Positions 10,101 through 17,413 of a stretch of 20,056 nt of DNA are shown here, piece after piece (within the stretch, counting starts at the first letter, position 1; every line of letters begins with the position of its first letter). The notes beneath the pieces are model-generated. The model saw nothing but the letters and a program-made list of their open reading frames with translations. It made no database searches and was not told the DNA's origin. The translations under genes and the position numbers were made by a program. Origin of the DNA: Allomyces macrogynus ATCC 38327 (taxonomy: Eukaryota; Blastocladiomycota; Blastocladiomycetes; Blastocladiales; Blastocladiaceae); assembly GCA_000151295.1 (NCBI GenBank), contig GG745331.1, positions 1,913,296 to 1,933,351 on the forward strand. The letters run 5' to 3'.

Positions 10101-10685
10101 TTTACCGCCGACGCCCACGACGCCCTTTGATTTGACGGAACTGGTGTTCAACAACGACGTCAAGCACCATGTCGGCGGGCGCGTGCTGGACGCGGTGATT
10201 CGCCCGTACGCGCCGCGGATTGCCGGCACGCCGACGCGGATGGAGTTTGATTTGAAGACGTTGGCGTTCCAGTACGTTTCCGCCTTTGCTTGGTGTGAGT
10301 GAGGATTTGTGGGCGCTTTCCTGACCTTCTCCACCGCGCAAATAGCCTCGAATTCGTCGCGCACCAAGTGAAACTGCAGCGCGACGCCATGACCGCGGCC
10401 TACTTCAAATGGCTTCCCTCGGACTTGCCCGCACAGTGCTACGAGACGGTGATTTACGTGCCCAACTACCACTACGCCTACGAGACGCTCGTCGTCGATG
10501 TCTCGGGCGGCATGTGGGCCTACTACAAGCGGCACCAGACGCTCGTGTGGCGGATATTCGATCCGACGCCGGGCGTCACGCACTGGTTGCGGATGGGGGT
10601 CAAGGCGAGTGGGGCAAACAAGGATCGGGATACGTGTGCGGGGAAGGTGAAGCGTGTGTGTGGCGAGTGGTGTGTCGTGCAGTGA
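7199..10685 (+). CDS. GH5 family steryl-beta-glucosidase / endoglycosylceramidase-related enzyme (EGCrP2-like)
   Basis: Predicted retaining beta-glucosidase of the fungal group that cleaves ergosteryl-glucoside and related glycolipids. Five exons are inferred: 7199-8134, 8207-8543, 8620-8835, 8918-10271 and 10346-10685. All four junctions keep frame and restore family motifs, giving about 1060 aa. Residues 1-190 are basic, Ser/Pro/Ala-rich and disordered. An acidic stretch follows (about 190-225), then the GH5 barrel from about 240: L-R-G-V-N at 257-261, D-P-H-Q-D-V-W-S in exon 2, and F-E-V-M-N-E-P-H with the likely acid/base E500 formed exactly across intron 3. G-E-C-G-I-P contains the likely nucleophile E730. 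A disordered acidic/basic insert (about 810-930) precedes a C-terminal beta-rich domain (V-P-N-Y-H-Y-A-Y-E-T). No signal peptide is seen, so a cytosolic or membrane-associated enzyme is likely. Exact substrate (sterol glucoside or ceramide) cannot be told from sequence. Intron 4 could alternatively start at 10293, but the GTACGT site at 10272 gives the usual 74-bp length. Confidence 0.85.
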
Positions 10686-11141
10686 TGGCGGCGCCGGGTG
10701 GGGTTGCGGTCGTGATGGTGGTCGTGATGGGGTGGTGGGAAGGTAAGGAGCGGCAAGGTTGCCGGGTGGACTAAACAGGCGGATGCGCATCGACTTGATT
10801 GGGTTTGATGGTGTGGAGAGGGAAGAGGGGGTGACGCTTCCAAAGACGACGAAGAGATGTTTGCTCCATTGCCCAAAAAGTTGACAGTACGCGCGCCGAT
10901 GCAGAGGGCCACGTAGCAAACGTCGCTAGCGCCGCTTCGGACTGCGACGGTTATCGTCGCGAACTCGGGGATGGGATCGACCACCAGGTCGCGCTGGCAG
11001 GAAAAGACTACGGTCCAAGGCACCAGCATGGTGGTACACGACTAGACACTATATTATGCAACTACGGAAAGCAGGGAATCACCACCACCACCACCACTCC
11101 GCTCCACTCGACTGACCAACTCAACAATCGTCCTGCCGCGC
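10686..11141. other. Convergent 3' spacer between the GH5 and CHCHD genes
   Basis: These 456 bp lie between facing stop codons. They begin with a G/T-rich tract (10686-10760), contain a short AT-rich patch near 11048-11058 that may carry the CHCHD 3' end, and end with a CAC microsatellite. No gene with recognisable features is present. Confidence 0.45.
11080..11097. repeat. (CAC)6 microsatellite
   Basis: Six perfect CAC triplets lie in the 3' spacer, about 45 bp past the CHCHD stop codon on that gene's strand. No function is implied. Confidence 0.85.
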
Positions 11142-11740
11142 TTAGCGGAAGCGCGCCTGACACTGCTTGAGCAGGTCAAAGTAGTACGAGCAAGCGTTCG
11201 GGTCGGCCGGGTTGCCCTCCATGCACTTCATGTAGGCCTTGAGATCAGTCTCGCATGCCGTGGCCGCCGACTGTTGGTAGTCGCCGTAGTAGTTGGCCGG
11301 CGGTGCGGCAACGGCCTGCGGCTGCGGGGCCGGCGCGTGCGCCGCGTCGTTGGACGACGAGCCCGAGAAGATGGAGGTGATACCGGCGCCGATCGTGTGG
11401 CCCTATTCGTTGAACGGGGAGACGGTGAGCAAGCGGTCCAGGGCGAATGCAGAGAGAAATGCATGGGGATACGCACGACTGCCGAACCGACAGCGACACC
11501 GGCAGCAGTCGTGGCCATCTGCGCAAACAGACCGGGCTGGCGTTGCTCCATGACGGGTGCCGGGGCCGCGGCGGGTGCGGGCGTGTGGTGCGCGGGCGCG
11601 GCGTGCGCGGCAGGCGCGGCGTGCGACACGGGGGCCGCCGGGGCGGGCGCTGGGCGGTGCATGGGCGGGGCAGCGACGGTGGAGGCCGGGCGCGAGGGCG
11701 CGGCGGTGCGCGTGGGGGCGGCGCGGGACTTGCGGGCCAT
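11142..11740 (-). CDS. Twin-CX9C mitochondrial protein, CHCHD2/CHCHD10/Mix17 family
   Basis: Small intermembrane-space protein of the family linked to cristae/MICOS and respiratory-chain maintenance, presumably imported by Mia40 oxidative folding. Exons 11740-11477 and 11402-11142 give 174 aa. The intron 11403-11476 (GTGCGT...ATAG, phase 0) joins V-G-S-A-V to G-H-T-I-G, restoring the family's glycine-rich hydrophobic core (residues about 72-102). Residues 1-65 are basic then Ala/Pro/His-rich with no acidic residues, a plausible N-terminal targeting segment. The CHCH fold lies at 138-169: C138-x9-C148 and C159-x9-C169, both with exactly nine residues between cysteines. The start codon sits in a CACCATGG context. 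Which vertebrate paralogue it matches cannot be decided, since fungi usually have one member. Confidence 0.92.
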
Positions 11741-12264
11741 GGTGAAGTTGATTGAGTGTTGAAGTCTGGTGTTGATAATGTGCGATGGATGCACGGCGCA
11801 GGCCAGTCGTCAGTCGAGATGCGGGGAGCCAGTTACGTTTTGAAGGGGCGGACAGGTGTATACCGGACGCGGGTGCGCCGAGTGCAGCAAGTCCAGCGGT
11901 TCGGCGGGGCGACGTTAGGGGGCGGGAGCAAGTCGACGACACGTTTATGTGAACGGTTTGGGTCAGCAATATCACCAAAGAGAAGCACGCGGAAGGGATC
12001 GCGTGCGCTCAGATGACACAATAATGTGATGTGTCTCGCGCACTGGAGCACACTTAAGTCACGCCTGTCCCGCACCGCATCGCAAGCCGAAGAAGCCGGG
12101 CCGGCTTGCGCGCCGTGCTCGCTGGCGAACGCTTCGCGGCCGCTTTCTTGCACCCGCAACGTTTCCAACGCCAAGTCCAGCCGCTGCAGTTTGCTGCAAC
12201 TACACGTACCTCAACTCTCCACCGGACCACGTCGCGACCAACCGACTCCCCAAGCCGCTGCAAG
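11741..12264. promoter_or_regulatory. Divergent intergenic region between the CHCHD gene and PEX13
   Basis: These 524 bp separate the two divergent start codons and must hold both promoters. The PEX13 frame is open back to 12106, but the predicted extension lacks PEX13 features, whereas the 12265 start gives the family's usual proline-rich K-P-W-E opening. No convincing core promoter element is seen. Confidence 0.45.
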
Positions 12265-13611
12265 ATGCCGTCTCCGCCCAAGCCCTGGGAAACCGCTGGC
12301 GCATCTGGCGCATCCGCTGCTGGCCCTGCTGCACCCGTTCCCGGCGCCACGGCTCCGCCATTACCGTCCGCCACGCCCGCGCCCTCTGCGGCGGCCGCGG
12401 CACCGCCTGGGCTCCCACCAGCTGTACCCGACCGACCCGACACCCTCTTGGGCTCGTCTTCCGCGTTTGGTGCCTCGCCCTACGCGTCTCCAACACCCTA
12501 CGGGTCGAGCCCCTATGGCACGACCGGATCCTATAATCGATTCGGATCATCGCCCTACTCTTCCTACGGGTCCGGGTATGGCTCGGGATACGGCGGGTAT
12601 GGCTCGACGTATGGCACCGGATACGGCGGATACGGTTCAGGCTATGGCGGGTACGGGTCGAGCTATGGGACCGGATACGGCGGGTATGGCGGCGGATACG
12701 GAATGCGTGGTGGTCCTGGGATGGGCCCAAACGGCGCCCAACCCAGCGAGCTGCAAACGTCGACGCAGGCCGCGTTCGACCTGCTCAATTCGCTCGTGCA
12801 AGGGTTCGGGTCGTTTGCAACCATGCTCGACATGACGCTGAACGCGACCTTTTCGTCGTTTCACGCCATGATGGCGGTCGGCGACCAGTTTGGCGCACTC
12901 AAGGCCACGCTCGGACAAGTGTTTTCTGTGTTTGGCCTGTTGACGCGGTTGCGCAAGTGGATCGTGCGCAAAGTCACCGGCCGGGAACCAGATCCGCCGA
13001 GTGACGCGCCGCCGGCGGTACCTGACGGCGTCGGTGCTGCTGCGAGCGCCGATCTCGCTGCCGCGATCGCAGCGGAAACTACGCAACCAACGACCACCCA
13101 CTTCTTCCGCAACCGGCCGTACCTCGTGGCGGTCATTTTCGCCGTCGGCGTCCCGTACCTGATTCACAGGTGGCTGCAGCGTATGCGCCGCCCACGACGC
13201 GCACGTCCTGTTGCAGCGCACGCGCTCTACGATTACAATGCGTCGACACCCGCGGAACTGTCGCTGCGCTGCGGGGATACCGTGACGGTCCTCGAGCAGC
13301 CCATCGACCCGGCGTCCGGTGCGCCCGGTGCGTGGTGGCGCGGACGCCGTGCTGATGGTCAAGTGGGCTACTTTCCCGCGAATTACGTCGAGGTGGCTGG
13401 CAAGCCCGTGCCTGTGCCGGTCGGACCGAGTGGGGATATGTCCCTGGAAATGGCCGTGTGGAATGCGGCGCCGACCGCAGCGGCAACAACCACGACAGCG
13501 CCAGCGCCGGTGCAGGAGAGGGAGCACATGTTCCCGGGCGCCGACGCGTTCGAGGCGGCCATGGGCGCGAGCGGTTCGTCGTCGAAGGATCCGTTTGGGT
13601 CGTCGTTTTGA
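12265..13611 (+). CDS. PEX13: Peroxin-13, peroxisomal docking/translocation protein
   Basis: Peroxisomal membrane protein of the import docking complex that contacts Pex14 and the Pex5 receptor. It is a single exon of 448 aa. Residues 1-70 are Pro/Ala-rich and open with P-S-P-P-K-P-W-E, typical of the family. Residues 70-150 are a Tyr/Gly-rich domain, with dense Y-G dipeptides at 101-146. About 160-245 is the amphipathic conserved core (F-D-L-L-N-S-L-V-Q-G-F-G-S-F-A). A hydrophobic helix lies at about 285-302. The SH3 domain spans about 318-379: A-L-Y-D-Y-N at 320-325, G-A-W-W-R-G-R, and Y-F-P-A-N-Y-V. The C-terminal tail of about 70 residues is low complexity and includes a D-P-F-G-S-S-F end. 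No intron is needed. The assignment is firm because core, membrane helix and SH3 occur in the expected order. Confidence 0.95.
   Translation: MPSPPKPWETAGASGASAAGPAAPVPGATAPPLPSATPAPSAAAAAPPGLPPAVPDRPDTLLGSSSAFGASPYASPTPYGSSPYGTTGSYNRFGSSPYSSYGSGYGSGYGGYGSTYGTGYGGYGSGYGGYGSSYGTGYGGYGGGYGMRGGPGMGPNGAQPSELQTSTQAAFDLLNSLVQGFGSFATMLDMTLNATFSSFHAMMAVGDQFGALKATLGQVFSVFGLLTRLRKWIVRKVTGREPDPPSDAPPAVPDGVGAAASADLAAAIAAETTQPTTTHFFRNRPYLVAVIFAVGVPYLIHRWLQRMRRPRRARPVAAHALYDYNASTPAELSLRCGDTVTVLEQPIDPASGAPGAWWRGRRADGQVGYFPANYVEVAGKPVPVPVGPSGDMSLEMAVWNAAPTAAATTTTAPAPVQEREHMFPGADAFEAAMGASGSSSKDPFGSSF
12565..12702 (+). repeat. Tyr-Gly-rich coding repeat in PEX13
   Basis: This is an imperfect tandem of short units such as G-S-G-Y, G-G-Y and G-T-G-Y (residues 101-146). 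At the DNA level it is built from TAYGGN and GGNTAY codon pairs. Work on PEX13 in yeast and frogs describes such YG domains as forming a cohesive, receptor-permeable meshwork in the peroxisomal membrane. Confidence 0.85.
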
Positions 13612-14091
13612 ATTGCACGCAAAGGACTCGCGTCAGGCGAGTCGATTTTTGTACACCAAACATGAATATTCGATATTTCCCTCGTCGATTTCGTAATTTG
13701 AGCGCGCCGATGAAGGAATCACGATGCAAAGTGGTGGCCATCACTATTTCGGCGAAACCCGGGTCTGGTCTCATTTGGATCGGGCTGCACGTGAGTGCTC
13801 GTGCGGTTCGATCCTCCAGCGAGCCGATCTGTCTTTTCGACGTTTTGCGTGTCAGAAGCGGTTCCTGCCGCCGTGCTTGTTGACAGTCGCGACCCTGCCG
13901 CGCTTCACTCTGCTCCATCGCCTACGCCGTCCTCTTCGACTGGACCAACGACGACGCTCGACACCGCGCGCGTGTACCCTGCATCGACCCGCTGCGACTG
14001 CCCGCATTCGCTCCGCCCCGCCCGTGCTCGGCCACCTTACGCTCGCCGCTCTCGCGCTCCGTTCCGTTCGCCCATCGCCAACTCGCCCACG
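13612..14091. promoter_or_regulatory. Tandem intergenic region: PEX13 3' end and SDH2 promoter/leader
   Basis: These 480 bp hold the PEX13 3' UTR (AT-rich, 13645-13705) and the SDH2 promoter and leader (GC-rich, pyrimidine-rich after 13880). A CACGTG lies at 13788-13793. No gene is seen. A tRNA-like B-box match near 13805 was tested and rejected. Confidence 0.45.
13625..13643 (+). terminator. Perfect 7-bp hairpin followed by a T run, just after the PEX13 stop
   Basis: GACTCGC, a 5-nt loop GTCAG, then GCGAGTC, followed by GATTTTT. It begins 14 bp after the stop codon. The shape recalls a terminator, but eukaryotic mRNA 3' ends are not normally made this way, so it may be a 3' UTR structure or chance. 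Confidence 0.35.
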
Positions 14092-15132
14092 ATGCAGAGC
14101 CTCCTGCCGTCGTTCCGCGCCGCGCGCTCGTCCGTTGCCGCCAATGCGCGCCGCACGCTCGCCACGGCCGCTGCTGCCCCGGCCGTCGCGCCGACGCCTG
14201 CCGCGTCGCTCGCCGCCAAGCCGGCGCTCATGAAGGAGTTTCAGATTTACCGCTGGGTAAGTTGGTGCGATGGCGCTTGGTGTGACGATTCCAGGGCGTG
14301 GAGGGAGCGAACGAGTTCGTGCACACCAACTGACCCGGGCGTTACGCTCGACTCGCGCGTAGGACCCGGCGCACCCGACCGAGAAGCCACGGTTGCAGAC
14401 CTACAAGATCGACATCAACCAGTGCGGCCCGATGGTGCTCGACGCGCTGATCAAGATCAAGAACGAGATTGACCCGACGCTCACCTTCCGCCGGTCGTGC
14501 CGTGAAGGCATTTGCGGGTCGTGCGCAATGAACATTGCCGGCGGCAACACGCTTGCTTGCATTGCCAAGATCCCGCGGTCGAACGACTCGCTCAAGATCT
14601 ACCCGCTGCCGCACATGTATGTCGTCAAGGACCTCGTGCCGGACCTGTCGCACTTCTACGCGCAGTACAAGTCGATTGAGCCTTTCCTCAAGCAAAAGCC
14701 GGGTGTCGCGCAGAACAAGAACATTGGGCCCAACGGCGAAATCAAGGAGAACTTGCAGACGATTGCCGACCGCCAGAAGTTGGATGGGCTCTACGAGTGC
14801 ATCCTGTGCGCGTGCTGCTCGACGTCGTGCCCGTCCTACTGGTGGAACTCGGACGCCTACCTTGGGCCCGCCGTGCTCATGCAGGCCTACCGCTGGATCA
14901 TTGACTCGCGCGACCACACGCGCGCCGAGCGTCTGGCGGCGCTGCAGGGGCCGTTCTCGGTGTTCCGGTGCCACACGATCATGGTACGCTTGTTGTTTGT
15001 CGGTTCGTGCCGATCGGCAGCCATACTGATCGCAACTCATCCTCATCACAGAACTGCGCGCGCACGTGCCCGAAGGGTCTCAACCCGGGTCGCGCCATTG
15101 CCGAGATCAAGAAGATGATGGCCTCGTCGTAA
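14092..15132 (+). CDS. SDH2: Succinate dehydrogenase iron-sulfur subunit
   Basis: Complex II subunit B on the matrix side of the inner membrane. It passes electrons from the Sdh1 FAD to ubiquinone through three Fe-S clusters. Exons 14092-14256, 14363-14983 and 15052-15132 give 288 aa, the usual size. Exon 1 (55 codons) encodes essentially only the Arg/Ala/Ser-rich mitochondrial presequence plus F-Q-I-Y-R-W. Introns are 14257-14362 (GTAAGT, 106 bp) and 14984-15051 (GTACGC, 68 bp). The [2Fe-2S] ligands are C101, C106, C109 and C121 (C-R-E-G-I-C-G-S-C). The [4Fe-4S] ligands are C201, C204, C207 and C268, and the [3Fe-4S] ligands C211, C258 and C264. The quinone-site motif S-Y-W-W-N is present at 213-217. 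The second intron splits the last cysteine cluster between exons 2 and 3, which confirms the junction. All ligands are present. Confidence 0.97.
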
Positions 15133-15723
15133 ACGTCGCACCATCATCCGTCACGCTGCCGTGAGCCAAGCGTGCGCGTCGTTGCACGGGTACGAGGGGC
15201 CGGTCCTATACGTCGGTGTGGCCCCGTATTGCTTGCCCGTGCCGTGACGTCGTGCACTGATCGTGCAGCGGAGCGCATTTGTCGTTTGGTTGGCCTTTTG
15301 GTTGGTCGCAAGTCGCAAGTCGCTTCTCTTTCTTTACCTCTCCCCCCACGGTGGATGGCGCCATTTCGTCAGACAAAATAAAGACCTGTAGCCCATATGG
15401 AACGCGAGGGGGAAGATCGGGAGAGCGCACTTGGCTCGGACGTGCGCTGATCGTGTTGTGCGTTTTGTCTGCTGTCGTTTGTCTGCTTTCTGGGTCCAGG
15501 TGGTCCAACAACACGTGGAGCGCGTCTTGGTCATCTCATTGCTGTTGCTGCTGCATCTCTCTCGCCACTGTCGCCACCGTCGTCGACAACCTGCAGTCGG
15601 TCACGACAAACCCGTCCCCAACCGCGACCAGCAGCAACTCGACGCACGACAGCAACAAGGACCGCGCGCTCTTCCCTCTCCACCCGCACCTCGTCGCGTC
15701 CCGCGTTTCCATCAACTCCAACC
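15133..15723. promoter_or_regulatory. Tandem intergenic region: SDH2 3' end and GMPPA promoter/leader
   Basis: These 591 bp contain the SDH2 3' UTR with an AATAAA hexamer (15377-15382), then a CT-rich stretch (15525-15720) ending in the GMPPA start, which looks like a promoter and leader. A CACGTG lies at 15512-15517. No gene is seen. Confidence 0.45.
15377..15382 (+). terminator. Candidate polyadenylation signal AATAAA for SDH2
   Basis: A perfect AATAAA lies 245 bp downstream of the SDH2 stop codon and is the only one in this GC-rich spacer. Confidence 0.4.
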
Positions 15724-17318
15724 ATGACTAGCAAGCCCAGCACGACGGCCACCCCGACGCCGGCACCCGCCGCGCCCGCAGTCACCATCACGCCGACCTC
15801 TATCGCCGCGCCCGCCGCTCCGCAGGGCCCCATCAAGGCTGTGATCCTCGTGGGCGGCCCGTCGCGCGGCACCCGTTTCCGCCCGCTGTCCCTGAACGTG
15901 CCCAAACCGCTGTTCCCCATCGCGAACCAACCGCTCCTCTACCACCATCTCGCGGCCCTCGCCGACGTGCCCGGCCTGCGCGACGTGGCGCTGATCGGTT
16001 TCTTTGAAGACGCCGTCTTTGCGCCCTTCCTCGACCGCGTGCACCTCGACTTCCCGACCCTGAACGTGCGGTACCTGCGCGAATACCAAGCTTTGGGCAC
16101 CGCCGGTGGAATCTTCCATTTCCGTGACGAACTGCTGCGCGGGAACCCGCGGTACCTGTTTGTGCTGCATTCGGACATTGTCTCGAGCTTCCCACTGCAG
16201 CAAATGGTCGCGGCACACGCGGCCCGCCCGCAGGGCGCGCTGTGCACGATGTTGGCGACACGAGTCCCCGCGGAGACGACGCAGCGGTACGGGTGCATTG
16301 TCGCTGCGCAAGACGGGCAGGTCCTGCACTATGTGGAAAAGCCCGAATTCTACATTTCGGATTTGATCAATGGCGGGGTGTACCTGTTTGATACGGCCAT
16401 TTTCAATGTGTTGGCTGAAATTCGCGCGGAAAAGGCGGCGGCGGCAGCGGCATTGGCGGCAGTCGAGTGGGCGAGTTCGCGCGACTCGTTGAATTCGTAC
16501 GACTCGGCCCCCGCAGCGGGGGCCACGCAGTTGCGGCTCGAGCATGATGTTTTTAAGCAACTTGCCGGGACGAAAAAATTGTTTGCGTACGAGTCGCATG
16601 AGATTTGGACGCAGTTGAAGTCGGCGACGTATGTGATCTGCTTTCTCGTGAGTGTGTGGGCGGCATCAAGGTTGACTTGGTCTCGGTTTTTTAGTTCGGC
16701 GGTCCTCGCCAACACGCTCGTCTTGCAGCACAACAAGCGCCGGCGGTCGGCGAGTATTTGCGTCGAGTCGCTCAAGGGGCCGCAGGTTGTGGGCGCTGTC
16801 TCGATTCACCGGTCGGCGCAGATTCATCCGACGGCCAAAGTGCGTTCCCATTCCTCTCCTCTTCCCCTTCCGCGAAAAACTGACCGGTTCGTGCGCCCTT
16901 GTTTCAGATTGGTCCCAATGTGTCAGTCGGCCCGCGCGCGACCGTCGGCCCGGGCGTGCGCATCAAGGACGCGATTATTCTCGACGGAGTCGACATCAAG
17001 GCCAACGCGTGCATCTTGTCGTCGGTGATTGGGTGGAACTCCAAGGTCGGCAAGTGGGCGCGTGTGGAGGGCACGCCGACCGAGGCGACCGCGACCAAGC
17101 TCATGGACCACGGGCACAAGACGCAGACGTCGACGGTGATTGGTACGTGCGTCGAGAATGGGAGGGATGGGAGGCATGGGAGAGATTACTGACGGACGGC
17201 GCGTTGCGTGCGTGTAGGCCACGAGGTGACGATTGCCGACGAAGTGATCATTCGCAACTGCATTGTGCTGCCGCACAAGGAGCTCAAGGCGTCCTACCGC
17301 GACGATATTTTGCTGTAG
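15724..17318 (+). CDS. GMPPA: Mannose-1-phosphate guanylyltransferase alpha-like protein (GMPPA type)
   Basis: Nucleotidyltransferase-family protein of GDP-mannose synthesis in the cytosol. In animals GMPPA is a GDP-mannose-sensing regulator of the catalytic GMPPB. Exons 15724-16628, 16695-16839, 16908-17142 and 17218-17318 give 461 aa. Donors are GTATGT, GTGCGT and GTACGT, and every junction keeps frame. Residues 1-36 are a Thr/Ala/Pro-rich extension. The N-terminal Rossmann-like domain begins A-V-I-L-V-G-G-P-S-R-G-T-R-F-R-P-L-S (39-56) with V-P-K-P-L-F-P (59-65). R-Y-G-C-I-V, Y-V-E-K-P and D-L-I-N-G-G-V-Y-L-F follow. The C-terminal part is a left-handed beta-helix (I-H-P-T-A-K, I-G-P-N-V-S-V-G-P, G-W-N-S-K-V-G-K-W-A-R-V-E-G-T-P) ending I-V-L-P-H-K-E-L. 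The G-G-P-x-x-G-T-R-F-R-P signature and the long C-terminus fit GMPPA rather than Psa1/GMPPB. Whether it is catalytic cannot be told here. Confidence 0.93.
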
Positions 17319-17413
17319 ATTGGGTTGGTTTGCCGCAGCGTATCGTAGGAGATCAAAATCAAGCAAGTAGCTTCTTCTCTCACCTCGAAATGTTGCGGCA
17401 CTAGAATGACCCT

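Noticed and set aside
10293..10345. Alternative 53-bp fourth intron of the GH5 gene with a GTGTGA donor
   Set aside because: It is in phase, but the donor at 10272 (GTACGT) gives a 74-bp intron matching the other introns and a better join to the following domain.
12106..12264. N-terminal extension of PEX13 from an upstream ATG at 12106
   Set aside because: The extension has no PEX13 features, and the start at 12265 gives the family's usual proline-rich beginning.
13795..13825. tRNA-like B-box (GGTTCGATCC) upstream of SDH2
   Set aside because: The flanking bases do not form a T-arm stem, and no A-box or acceptor stem is found at a suitable distance upstream.
2722..15517. CACGTG E-box in four intergenic regions (2722, 6911, 13788, 15512)
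   Set aside because: The hexamer also occurs repeatedly in coding sequence of this GC-rich window (for example near 1036, 5187, 9596 and 18120), so no enrichment in promoters is shown.
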